Of a DNA stretch of 53,499 bases, positions 1-9,042 are shown piece after piece. The DNA is taken from the NCBI GenBank assembly GCA_938084745.1, contig CALKEZ010000014.1, forward strand, positions 1-53,499. Direction: 5' to 3'. The notes under the pieces were generated by a model that worked only from the letters and a program-made list of their open reading frames with translations, did not search any database and had not been told where the DNA came from. A program made the position numbers and the translations under genes. Position 1 is the first letter of the stretch; each line of letters starts with the position of its first letter. The DNA is from an uncultured Gammaproteobacteria bacterium (GTDB lineage: Bacteria > Pseudomonadota > Gammaproteobacteria > Eutrophobiales > Eutrophobiaceae).

Positions 1-360
1 AGGGAACATGTTATTTCCAGGCGTGAGGATCTACAGCAGTTTCTGGATTCTCATGCCCTGCATTTTTTGTATGGTGGTGAAAATGCCTTTCTATTAAATG
101 AATATATTTCTGCAATTGACAGCGCTGATATGAAACTGAAAAAACTATTAGGACCATTTGATTCAGTAATTAATTATGCTCCTACCTCGCATGAACAGTT
201 CAGAGTTCAGTTGTCAGCTTTACTAAGGAGATATCTCGGACATAAAACCTCTGTTTGGATCTCGCAATTTGAAATCCTTCAGAATGTTTATGGACGTTGG
301 TTAAGCAATCATTCAGATGAACCAGGTCGGCACTATTCTTTTTTGGCGACTAAATCATGA
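1..360 (+). CDS. C-terminal part of a probable SAM-dependent methyltransferase (cut by left edge)
   Basis: The frame is open from the first base, so the gene begins outside the window; the TTG at 67 is probably an internal leucine, not the start. The visible 119 residues contain a stretch beginning HVISRREDLQQFLDSHAL and a later LYGGENAFLL / LGPFDSVINY pattern. From memory this resembles the C-terminal region of class I methyltransferases found in sugar or glycan clusters; the SAM-binding motifs lie off the edge, so the reaction is inference. The stop overlaps the next gene's ATG by four bases, pointing to translational coupling with the epimerase. Confidence 0.55.
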   Translation, partial: REHVISRREDLQQFLDSHALHFLYGGENAFLLNEYISAIDSADMKLKKLLGPFDSVINYAPTSHEQFRVQLSALLRRYLGHKTSVWISQFEILQNVYGRWLSNHSDEPGRHYSFLATKS

Positions 361-1292
361 GTGACTCACAAAATGTTGTGCTGATTACTGGTTCTGCTGG
401 ATTTTTAGGCCAATACTTCTCTCAGTATTATTTTCAACGAGGCTGGAATGTTGTTGGAATAGATGCCTTCGCAGCAGAAAATGTCTCGACGGAAAATTTA
501 TCTTCTTACTATCAGATTAAACTGCCTGACTCAGGAGTTAGTTCTGTTTTGATGTCTCATAAATTTGATTTGTGCATTCATTGTGCCGGCAGCGCTTCTA
601 TTAATATGTCGGTAGAAGATCCCGGTACAGATTTTTATTCAAGTACTGTTGTAACTTTCGAGCTTTTAAATGCGTTACGATTGTATGCGCCCGGATGTCG
701 GTTTGTCTATTTGTCGAGTGCTGCCGTATATGGTAATCCTGAGACTTTACCCATTGAGGAGACAGGCACGGAATTATCTCCCGTATCACCGTATGGCTTT
801 CATAAACTTCAGTGTGAAAAAATATGTTCTGAATTTTCTTCTATATACAACATTCCAACAGCATCAGCACGTATTTTTTCTGCGTATGGGCCAGGATTAC
901 GTCGTCAAGTTATATGGGATATTATTCAAAAAGCAGAAGCTGAATCACACATAGTTCTACAAGGAACAGGTTTAGAAAGTAGAGATTTTATTCACGCTTC
1001 AGATATTGCTAATGCTATAGCCTGTATAGGGAAAAATGCTTCGATGGAAGGAGAAGTATACAATGTGGCTAATGGTTTAGAGGTAACAATCAACGATTTA
1101 GCAAAGTTGATTGTTTCAAAGCTTTCATCTCATGTAACTATAGAGTTTGATGGGAAAGTTCCTAAAGGTGTGCCACTTAACTGGTGTTCTGATAACTCTA
1201 AATTACAGAGTCTTGGTTTCGAATCGAATGTCTCCTTGAATGAAGGCATAACAGAGTTTACAAGTTGGGCGCTAAAAGAGCTAGGTAACTAG
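357..1292 (+). CDS. NAD-dependent epimerase/dehydratase (extended SDR family)
   Basis: This is a 311-residue sugar-nucleotide-modifying enzyme of the extended short-chain dehydrogenase family, acting in the cytoplasm. The Rossmann motif GSAGFLG is at residues 12-18, serines 120-121 lie in YLSSAAVYG, and the catalytic Tyr146-x3-Lys150 pair is in SPYGFHK. Length is normal. The exact product cannot be told; because a gmd gene lies downstream, it could act on a GDP- or UDP-linked hexose. Its ATG overlaps the upstream stop (ATGA), and the next glycosyltransferase starts three bases after its stop, so the three form one transcription unit. Confidence 0.85.
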   Translation: MSDSQNVVLITGSAGFLGQYFSQYYFQRGWNVVGIDAFAAENVSTENLSSYYQIKLPDSGVSSVLMSHKFDLCIHCAGSASINMSVEDPGTDFYSSTVVTFELLNALRLYAPGCRFVYLSSAAVYGNPETLPIEETGTELSPVSPYGFHKLQCEKICSEFSSIYNIPTASARIFSAYGPGLRRQVIWDIIQKAEAESHIVLQGTGLESRDFIHASDIANAIACIGKNASMEGEVYNVANGLEVTINDLAKLIVSKLSSHVTIEFDGKVPKGVPLNWCSDNSKLQSLGFESNVSLNEGITEFTSWALKELGN

Positions 1293-1295
1293 AGT

Positions 1296-2465
1296 ATGAG
1301 CCGATTAAAAATCGCATTACTATTAAAGGGAAAACATGATTGGGCTGGTGGGAGTGAATATTTCGAAAATTTAATTTTAGCCCTTGGTAACTTGCCGACG
1401 CATAGAAATACGTTTGAGATATATGTTATCTCAGACGATGAAATACCAGATCACTTAACCCCTTTCGTCACCAAGATATATACCCGTAAAGACATGTTGC
1501 CAGTTGGGTTTTGTGAACGCATAAAGTGGAAAATAATCAGATATTTTTCTAATGATAAAAATTCTTTTTTTGAAAGTTTCTTAAAGAAAGAAAAGATAGA
1601 TTTTTTATACCCTTATACTAATCTGGATAATCGCACTAAGCCTTATCGTTCATCGGCCTGGATCGCAGATTTTCAGCATAAGCATTTACCAGATAATTTT
1701 ACTTCATCCGAATTAGAGTCTCGAGATGAAGAATTTTCTAGCATAGCTCGTAGTGCCGAAAGAGTGATTCTGAGTAGCAAGATGGCAGAAGCAGATTGCC
1801 ATCAGTTTTATCCAGACTCTAAAGGAAAAACAGGCGTTATGTCATTTCGAGTAGTGCCGTTACCAGAGTGGTACGAAGGAAATCCTGTTGAGACGCAGAA
1901 AAAATATAATTTACCCGATAAATTTTTTATTGTGAGTAATCAATTTTGGCAACATAAGAACCATTTTATTATTTTTAAAGCATTACAACTTATGCAGGAC
2001 AGATCTATCTTTCCAACAATTATATGTACGGGGCACATATATGATTATCGTTGTCCTGAGTACTCAGATACTGTGCTTAGCAGTATTCATGAATATGATA
2101 TTTCTCAGCAAGTAATCATTCTAGGTCTTATTCCAAAAATAGATCAAATACAATTGATAAGACGGTCGATTGCGATTATTCAACCTTCATTGTTTGAAGG
2201 CTGGAGTACTATAGTAGAAAATGCCAGATGTTTTGAAAAACCGATAATTTTATCGGATTTTCCTGTTCACCTAGAGCAAAAACCGCCAAATAGTATCTAC
2301 TTTGAACGTAACTCAGTAGAGCAGTTGGCTGAATGTATGACAACATGCTGGGATAAACTGCCAATCGGGCCAGAACTAGACAAGGAGAAACATGCATTTT
2401 CAAAACAGAAAAAGTATGTTTCAGATTACGGAAAGTCTTTCTTAGAAATAAATCAATTAGTGTAA
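1296..2465 (+). CDS. Glycosyltransferase, GT4-like (family 1 fold)
   Basis: A 389-residue cytoplasmic GT-B glycosyltransferase. The C-terminal donor-binding half holds PSLFEGWSTIVENA near residues 297-310, followed by KPIILSDFPVHLEQ, which is the pattern of GT4 proteins carrying a FEGWST version of the usual E-x7-E motif. An N-terminal KGKHDWAGGSEYFENL matches the acceptor-side glycine-rich loop. Donor and acceptor sugars cannot be predicted. It follows the SDR gene almost without a gap. Downstream lies a non-coding stretch that contains a decayed glycosyltransferase. Confidence 0.88.
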   Translation: MSRLKIALLLKGKHDWAGGSEYFENLILALGNLPTHRNTFEIYVISDDEIPDHLTPFVTKIYTRKDMLPVGFCERIKWKIIRYFSNDKNSFFESFLKKEKIDFLYPYTNLDNRTKPYRSSAWIADFQHKHLPDNFTSSELESRDEEFSSIARSAERVILSSKMAEADCHQFYPDSKGKTGVMSFRVVPLPEWYEGNPVETQKKYNLPDKFFIVSNQFWQHKNHFIIFKALQLMQDRSIFPTIICTGHIYDYRCPEYSDTVLSSIHEYDISQQVIILGLIPKIDQIQLIRRSIAIIQPSLFEGWSTIVENARCFEKPIILSDFPVHLEQKPPNSIYFERNSVEQLAECMTTCWDKLPIGPELDKEKHAFSKQKKYVSDYGKSFLEINQLV

Positions 2466-2528
2466 AAGTGGTTATTGAGGCCTTATAAGAAATACAGCAT
2501 CTCTTTATAAAATCATTATAGAAACTAT

Positions 2529-2988
2529 TTGAGTACCTTAATAAACCAGTATTTGAGGCGTACCCCAATTAACGGGCACGCTTTTTACGTTAATCTTGTG
2601 AAAGATTATGATATTCAGTGTATTCAGAATGGTCTGGATATTGATAGATATGAACTGCGCAATAGGAAAAAGCAAGAGACATATTGGGCATGCCTATCAA
2701 TGCGCAGCTGCTTTTATTTAAATCTGATGATGTTAAAAATACCAGGAAATGTTTTGATATCCTTGGGAACGCATTAAAAATTACAATAATCTATTTTTGC
2801 TTACTATTGGATGTAGCGATCCATTACTGGAGTTTACAGTTAATCACATTCATGTCGGCTATATTGAAATCGAATAAATAATGTCAATGGGCAATAGTTC
2901 AGCGGATATATTTATATCACCATCGCGTGAGGATAATCTGCAAGCGGATAGTTATATTAAGTTATATCATTCACTTATTAAGAATTAG
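2529..2988 (+). pseudogene. Decayed GT4 glycosyltransferase remnant
   Basis: No intact gene fits this 460-base stretch, but pieces of one glycosyltransferase can be read in order by changing frame. Frame 3 gives IQCIQNGLDIDRYE (canonical I-P-N-G-x-D motif). Frame 2 from about 2684 gives GMPINAQLLLFKSDD and NTRKCFDILGNALK. Frame 1 from 2785 gives LFLLTIGCSDPLLEF and HIHVGYIE, then an in-frame TAA at 2875, and then SSADIFISPSREDNLQ, the donor-binding segment. The order and spacing match the middle of a GT4 enzyme; the N-terminus and the end are missing. At least two frameshifts and one stop make it non-functional. The 100 bases after it (2989-3090) show nothing recognisable. Confidence 0.75.
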
Positions 2989-3090
2989 AAAAAACATGGA
3001 CTGCTTAAAGCGGGTTTGAAAATTATCTATATGCATATTAGATATAAATTTAAGTGAACTGCTCTGATACTTTGAAAATTAAAATTTAAT

Positions 3091-5001
3091 ATGATCCCTG
3101 CATTGTTACTTTTACCTGCAAGTGCTTATTTTGTGTTGATGATAATTTTCATGCGAAAATTGGAAGTGGGCGAAATCCCGAAGGCATTAATAAAATCACA
3201 CCTGGTAATTTTCACTTTTATTTTAATTTCGACAGAATCCTTGTCGTTGATTAATAGCATTTCTTTTTCAAATGTGTTGTTAGTTTGGATACTATTTCTT
3301 GGTTCTTTAATAGCAATCAAGTCAAAGGCTCAGAAAGTTGAAGTTATTAATGTGCCTCTGGAACTGAAGCTTTCGTCTCAGATCGGCTTTCTTACTACAG
3401 CAATAATTTTGATATTGGTAGTCACATTTATTACTGCAGTCTTACACCCACCGAACACCTACGATTCAATGACTTATCATATGTCCCGCGTAGTTCATTG
3501 GATAAATAACAACGATATTTCATTCTATCCTAGTTCGATTACAAGACAGAATTACCTGGCGCCTCTTGCCGAATTTGCAATAATGCACCTACAGGTATTA
3601 ACTGATTCAGACTGGTACGCAAACCTTGTTCAATGGATGAGTTTCCTTGTGATTATATGCCTTGGTTTTGTAATCGCTGCTGAACTAGGTCTTAACAAAA
3701 GGCAACAGTTTATAACTGCGTTTATCATTGCCACCTTGCCGATGGCAGTACTGCAAGCTTCCAGCACTCAAAACGATCTTGTTGTATCGAGTTTTATAAT
3801 GTCTTTTGCATTATTCATGCTGCGCATTCGTAGAAACTTTGGTTTTGTAAATATACTTTTTGCAGCAATTGCGCTGGGATTGGCTTTAATGACTAAAGGT
3901 ACAGCCTATTTGTATTGCGCCGCTATCGGTATAATACTCTCGATTCCACTATTTACAGCGTGCCGTATTAATCGAGCAAGGTATCTAGAAGTTGTCGCTA
4001 AACTTTCAATAATAGTATTTATCGCGCTTTTGCTTAATACGGGACACTTTTCGCGTAACTATAAAATGTACGGGCATCCACTATCAACGGAGGTAAAACA
4101 ATATTATAACGATGATAAGTCCTCTGCGGCTTTATTTGCGAATACTGTAAGAAATGGCGCGTTACACTTAGGCACACCTTCAATTCTTGTCAATAATCTT
4201 TTGGAAAAAACTTTGAAGGAGGTACTAGGTTCACAACTAAATAATCCTCTAACAACCTGGCAAGGAACTTCTTTTTATATTCCGTACAAACGGCATGAAG
4301 ACTTTGCCGGGAATATAATTCATATGTTAATTATTATTTTTACATTGATTCTATTGCCACTATTATTATTGAAAGGGCATTATTATCGTGTGACGTGGTA
4401 CGCGATTAGTATAACTCTAGGTGCTTTACTTTTCTGCATTACTTTAAAATGGCAACCATGGGCAAGTAGGCTTCACACGCCATTGTTCGTGATGGCCGCA
4501 CCGTTGATGGCAATTGTAATCACAACAAGAGCAATAGAATGTCGGGCTATAGGACAGCGCTTGAGTTACCTGATTCTTATATGCTTGTTTTGTTATAGTC
4601 TAATATTTTCTTTTAACAACAAAACTCGTTCTTTAATATCTCTCGATTGGTATTATAAAGATCGAGCTGAGTTTTATTTCAAGAATACAAAACATGTCTA
4701 TCAAAATTTTATGAATGTAATAGGTATCTTACAATTAGAAAAGCAAAAAGTTGCTGGAATATATTGTAATGATGCAGGCTGGGAATACCCTTTATGGATG
4801 CTTTCCAGAGTTGGATACAATGGTAAAAAAAATATAATCTTTGAGCATGTAGGCGTTAGTAATGCATCAAAGGTTTCAGGTATTCCATTGCCAGAATATA
4901 TTGTAGCTACAATTATGTTGGATAAGTGGGAGGAGGCAGATAAATATACTGCTGTTTATAAATCTGCTGGCATAAGTTTATTTAGAAAGCTTGGAGAGTA
5001 A
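3091..5001 (+). CDS. Polytopic GT-C / family 39-like glycosyltransferase
   Basis: A 636-residue protein with roughly a dozen hydrophobic segments and a soluble C-terminal tail. After the fourth membrane segment comes HPPNTYDSMTYHMSRVVHW; Asp125 sits where PMT/ArnT-type GT-C enzymes carry their catalytic acidic residue in the first outer loop. Such enzymes use polyprenyl-phosphate sugars at the outer face of the inner membrane. The substrate is unknown. No convincing Shine-Dalgarno precedes the ATG at 3091. It lies between the pseudogene and a GT4-GT2 fusion, twelve bases before the latter. Confidence 0.75.
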   Translation: MIPALLLLPASAYFVLMIIFMRKLEVGEIPKALIKSHLVIFTFILISTESLSLINSISFSNVLLVWILFLGSLIAIKSKAQKVEVINVPLELKLSSQIGFLTTAIILILVVTFITAVLHPPNTYDSMTYHMSRVVHWINNNDISFYPSSITRQNYLAPLAEFAIMHLQVLTDSDWYANLVQWMSFLVIICLGFVIAAELGLNKRQQFITAFIIATLPMAVLQASSTQNDLVVSSFIMSFALFMLRIRRNFGFVNILFAAIALGLALMTKGTAYLYCAAIGIILSIPLFTACRINRARYLEVVAKLSIIVFIALLLNTGHFSRNYKMYGHPLSTEVKQYYNDDKSSAALFANTVRNGALHLGTPSILVNNLLEKTLKEVLGSQLNNPLTTWQGTSFYIPYKRHEDFAGNIIHMLIIIFTLILLPLLLLKGHYYRVTWYAISITLGALLFCITLKWQPWASRLHTPLFVMAAPLMAIVITTRAIECRAIGQRLSYLILICLFCYSLIFSFNNKTRSLISLDWYYKDRAEFYFKNTKHVYQNFMNVIGILQLEKQKVAGIYCNDAGWEYPLWMLSRVGYNGKKNIIFEHVGVSNASKVSGIPLPEYIVATIMLDKWEEADKYTAVYKSAGISLFRKLGE

Positions 5002-5013
5002 TTCAAATTATTT

Positions 5014-7041
5014 ATGGTTTTGCTAAAAGAAAATAAACCGATACGGGTTGGTGTTAATCTGACACCTCTTAACCCGGGTAGTGTCGGTGGTATTATGCCG
5101 CTCGTATTAAGCCTCTTAGATGGTCTGAACCGGGAGACGGATCTGTTGTTTACCTATTTCGTAAAAAATTCGATTAAACACCTGTTTGATGATTCTAGTC
5201 CTCGGATACGTATTGTGTCTACGCGTTGGCAAAGCCTTGAATTAGAAAGTCGCTATCGACATGGTGAGTTTGATGTGCTTTTCGCTCCTTTGATGAATCC
5301 TGGGGTAGAAACTGCTTGCTGTCCCATGGTTGTACTTTTGGTTGATCTGCAGCATCGTAGCTATCCTGAAAATTTTAGCCTTATTGAGTTAAGAAACCGT
5401 GCACAGTATTGGGAATGGCCTGCTAGGGCGGCACAAACGCTTTGTGTCATTTCAGAATTCGTGTCTGAAGAGGCAGAAAAATTCTTGGGAATTCCGCGTG
5501 ATAAAATCATTTTGACCCCTCCCTCTTTGTCAAAGCAGTTCCTTGATAACACGACGGAAAAAACCCTACCTACTAAATTGCTAAACAGCTTACCTTCGCA
5601 GTACTTGCTTTATCCTGCAAACACGTGGCCACACAAAAACCACCTGGGGTTGTTGAAGTCCTTAGCTCTCGCACTTAAGTCTGTGCCAGACCTACATTTG
5701 GTGTTTACAGGATGGGAGCACAAGGCTCATAAAGAGATAAGCCGAACCATCAAAGACTTAAATCTGGAAAAATCCGTAACATGGCTCGGTTATCTGGATG
5801 ATCAGTATATGCCGGTTCTTTATCGTTGTGCCCGAGGATTGGTATTTCCTTCTTATTTTGAAGGCTTTGGGATTCCGCTTATTGAGGCCATGGCCAGTGA
5901 TTGCCCCATAGCTTGTTCTGACCGAACAAGTTTACCGGAGGTGGCTGGCGACAGCGCAATATATTTCAACCCTGAGGTCCCTGAAGAAATAGCGACAGCA
6001 ATGCAGCGACTTTGGCAGGATGATAGTCTGCGAAAAGAATTAGTAGAGAAGGGGCGAGATAGGTTGTCAAATTTTAATAAGACAAATGTGATACCTACGT
6101 TGGCGGATGCATTACGTAGAGCGCCGGTAGTATTTGATAATCCGAATTACTGGTCAAGTAAACGACTGGAAAATAAAATAAATGAATTTCCACTTGTAAG
6201 TATTATCGTGCCGTCTTACCAACAGTCACGTTTTCTCCGTGAATGTATTGATAGTATTTTTGAGCAAAACTATCCGAACATAGAAGTTATTGTCATTGAT
6301 GGCGGTTCAACAGATGGCAGTGTGGAAATATTAGAATCTTACGGTAGTAAAATATATTGGGTATCGGAGACTGATAATGGTCAGGCAGATGCTATAAATA
6401 AGGGATTGTCTCATAGTCATGGTGAAATTATTGGCTGGTTAAATTCAGACGATTTATATAGACCTGATGCGATACTGACTGCAGTAACAGGGTTGTTAGG
6501 TAACAGCGGTTGTTGGTTAGTTTATGGTGAAGCTGACTATATCGATGAGAAGAGTCAGCGTACAGGGCGTTATCCGACAGATACTTACAGCCTAGCCAAT
6601 TTATTGCATCATTGTTGTATATGTCAACCCAGTGTATTTTTTAGTCGACGATTACTTGATACTGCAGGTGATTTGAATACAGATTATGACATGGCACTTG
6701 ACTACGAATTGTGGCTTCGTTACTCAAGATTGACCCCGTTTTTATACCTGCCTGTGACACTTGCCGCATCGCGAATGTATCCGGAAAATAAGACGAGTAA
6801 CTATCGTTATCGGTCGATAAAAGAAAGCATTCGAGCTTGTAAACTTCACTATGGTCGAGTATCAATATTGTGGTGCATGCAATATGCTAATCAAGTTGCT
6901 AGCAATTTTCCGCTGATAGGTGGCCGCAGAAAATTACGAGTCCCAGTGCAGACTGTGGTTCTATGCTATGCATTGAGCAGACATATGATGCCTTATTGGT
7001 TGTTTAAGACAGCGCAATATATTGTACGAACTATGAGGTGA
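5014..7041 (+). CDS. Bifunctional glycosyltransferase: GT4 domain fused to GT2 domain
   Basis: A 675-residue cytoplasmic protein with two complete catalytic domains. Residues 1-375 form a GT4 (GT-B) unit with TWPHKNHLGLL and the E-x7-E motif in EGFGIPLIEA near 283-291. Residues 392-640 form a GT2 (GT-A) unit starting PLVSIIVPSYQQSRFLREC, with IDGGSTDGS and the metal-binding NSDD near 477-480. The fusion could add two successive sugars. The reading frame is continuous through the linker, so it is a true fusion. A 126-base AT-rich gap with no visible feature follows. Confidence 0.88.
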   Translation: MVLLKENKPIRVGVNLTPLNPGSVGGIMPLVLSLLDGLNRETDLLFTYFVKNSIKHLFDDSSPRIRIVSTRWQSLELESRYRHGEFDVLFAPLMNPGVETACCPMVVLLVDLQHRSYPENFSLIELRNRAQYWEWPARAAQTLCVISEFVSEEAEKFLGIPRDKIILTPPSLSKQFLDNTTEKTLPTKLLNSLPSQYLLYPANTWPHKNHLGLLKSLALALKSVPDLHLVFTGWEHKAHKEISRTIKDLNLEKSVTWLGYLDDQYMPVLYRCARGLVFPSYFEGFGIPLIEAMASDCPIACSDRTSLPEVAGDSAIYFNPEVPEEIATAMQRLWQDDSLRKELVEKGRDRLSNFNKTNVIPTLADALRRAPVVFDNPNYWSSKRLENKINEFPLVSIIVPSYQQSRFLRECIDSIFEQNYPNIEVIVIDGGSTDGSVEILESYGSKIYWVSETDNGQADAINKGLSHSHGEIIGWLNSDDLYRPDAILTAVTGLLGNSGCWLVYGEADYIDEKSQRTGRYPTDTYSLANLLHHCCICQPSVFFSRRLLDTAGDLNTDYDMALDYELWLRYSRLTPFLYLPVTLAASRMYPENKTSNYRYRSIKESIRACKLHYGRVSILWCMQYANQVASNFPLIGGRRKLRVPVQTVVLCYALSRHMMPYWLFKTAQYIVRTMR

Positions 7042-7167
7042 TGAATTTAAATAATTGAGACAATCATCGGCAATAGAAGTTATTTAAAAATACAATGTCA
7101 GTAAAATCTAATTAATAAGATATTTTCTTTTCGTACCTCGCAACTCCTGATAATTTAAATAATATTA

Positions 7168-7935
7168 ATGAGTGATATTAAATTCTCCATAATCACAGTA
7201 TCTCTAAATTCAGAAAAGTATATAGAGAATACTATTTTGAGTGTTATGAGGCAGACGTATAAAAATATTGAACATATTATCATTGATGGTGCTTCGACAG
7301 ATTCGACCGTAGAAATTATCCGAAAGTATAAAGATCAATTGTCATATTGGATTTCAGAGTCTGACACTGGGATTGCCGACGCCATGAATAAAGGGGTATT
7401 AAAAGCGACTGGTGACTATATTCTTTTTATTAATTCAGATGATTATTTAATTAATGAAGATACATTAAAGCAGGTTTCTCTATTGTTAAATGAACGATTA
7501 GATTTATATATTTTTAAAGTATTATTTATGTTTCCAGATAATAGGAAAATAATTAAAATGAATAGAGACTTGAGCCTGTTAACGAATATTAAAATGGGAT
7601 CGTGTCATCAAGGGCATGTTGTTTCAAGAAAGTTATTCCAGGACCATGGTTTATTTGATGATTCTTTTAAAATTGCTATGGATTATGATTTTCTTTTGCG
7701 AATATATCAAAAAGGCATCAAGTTTAAATCAATAGGATTAGTTATTTCATGCATGGGTCAAGAGGGCCTAAGTTCGAGAAATGACTGGGCTAGTTTAAAA
7801 GAACGTTTCATTGAAGAAAGAAGAGTGCATGAAAAATACTGTAAGAATGTCTGGTGGAAATTATTTTACTCGTTTTATTGGTGCTTATATTTTCCCTATA
7901 GAAGAATAAAGTTTCTTATTTGTCAGCTTGTTTGA
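7168..7935 (+). CDS. Glycosyltransferase family 2 (WcaA-like)
   Basis: A 255-residue GT-A glycosyltransferase. It opens with FSIITVSLNSEKYIENTI, has IDGASTDSTVEII near residues 42-54, and the metal-binding INSDD near 88-92. The SYWISESDTGIADAMNKG segment is typical of the WcaA-like group that includes the C-terminal domain of the preceding fusion protein. The C-terminus is amphipathic and tryptophan-rich, suggesting peripheral membrane contact. The 120-base AT-rich gap downstream (7936-8055) shows no feature. Confidence 0.87.
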   Translation: MSDIKFSIITVSLNSEKYIENTILSVMRQTYKNIEHIIIDGASTDSTVEIIRKYKDQLSYWISESDTGIADAMNKGVLKATGDYILFINSDDYLINEDTLKQVSLLLNERLDLYIFKVLFMFPDNRKIIKMNRDLSLLTNIKMGSCHQGHVVSRKLFQDHGLFDDSFKIAMDYDFLLRIYQKGIKFKSIGLVISCMGQEGLSSRNDWASLKERFIEERRVHEKYCKNVWWKLFYSFYWCLYFPYRRIKFLICQLV

Positions 7936-8055
7936 GATTTGATTGAGCAGGCTGCGTAATCAGCATGTGTGAACATAATATTTTATAATTAAAAATGGAT
8001 ATTATTGTTTATAGAATTTTTCAAGATATATAATATCAGACATATATAAAATTAA

Positions 8056-9036
8056 ATGAAAATATGGTTTCCAACAATTCGTGCTGGCACTGGCGCTGAT
8101 ATTTTCACTATCAATCTTGCTAAAGGGTTAAAAGAAAAGGGTATTGAAACTGAGATTACGTGGTTCCCACATCTTGCCGAAATATTACCTTACCCATTAA
8201 AGTATATAAAAGCACCAAAGAATGTAGACCTAATACATTCAAACAGTTGGTATGGATTCGCATTTTCAAACATTGGCATACCTACTGTCATGTCTGCATA
8301 TCACTGGGTGCATGATCCTGCATTATCACCATACAAATCAAAAGCACAAAAAATATATCATGATAATCTAATTAGACGGTATGAAAATTCCAGTATTGAG
8401 TCTGCGGATGCAATTATAGCGATTAGTAAATATACAGGAAATATTTTAAGTGAAAACTTTCCCGATAAAAAAATACATATAATAAATACAGGAATAGATA
8501 TAAATTTATTTAAACCTAATAACAACAAGACTAAAAATGATAAATTTAAATTATTATTCGTAGGTTCATGCAGCAAAAGAAAAGGATTTGATCTATTATC
8601 TCCAATAATGAAAATGCTACCGGAGAACATAATATTAAATTATACAGAAGGAAATATTAAAAATATTAGTAATGTTAATAAATTAGGCAGACTAAATTTA
8701 AGCGAATTAATAAAGAATTACCAAGATTGCGATGCATTAATTTTCCCAACTAGATACGAGGGCTTTGGTTATGTATTAGCTGAGGCGATGGCATGCGCAA
8801 AACCGGTTATATCAACTAATTGCACAGCAATTCCAGAATTAATTACTAATAATAAAACGGGTTTATTATGCGAAGAAAATGACATTTTATCTTTTTCAAA
8901 ATCAATCTTGGAATTATACAAAGATAAAGAGCTGTGTGTGTATCTAGGAGAAGAAGCAAGAGATAAAATAATTTCTGAATTTAATATTGAAAATATGATT
9001 ACTAAATATATCAACCTGTATAAAAACCTGTTATAA
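8056..9036 (+). CDS. Glycosyltransferase, GT4 family
   Basis: A 326-residue GT-B glycosyltransferase, short for the family but complete at both ends. The N-terminus KIWFPTIRAGTGADIFT is the acceptor-side glycine-rich loop; HIINTGIDINLFKP and LFVGSCSKRKGFDLL are standard inter-domain segments; the E-x7-E motif is EGFGYVLAEA near 235-243. The donor sugar is unknown. It sits six bases upstream of gmd, so a GDP-linked deoxyhexose or mannose donor is possible but unproven. Confidence 0.88.
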   Translation: MKIWFPTIRAGTGADIFTINLAKGLKEKGIETEITWFPHLAEILPYPLKYIKAPKNVDLIHSNSWYGFAFSNIGIPTVMSAYHWVHDPALSPYKSKAQKIYHDNLIRRYENSSIESADAIIAISKYTGNILSENFPDKKIHIINTGIDINLFKPNNNKTKNDKFKLLFVGSCSKRKGFDLLSPIMKMLPENIILNYTEGNIKNISNVNKLGRLNLSELIKNYQDCDALIFPTRYEGFGYVLAEAMACAKPVISTNCTAIPELITNNKTGLLCEENDILSFSKSILELYKDKELCVYLGEEARDKIISEFNIENMITKYINLYKNLL

Positions 9037-9042
9037 AAAAAT

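Noticed and set aside
2466..3090. Separate small genes at 2529-2777 and 2684-2881
   Set aside because: They are better explained as frame-shifted pieces of one glycosyltransferase pseudogene.
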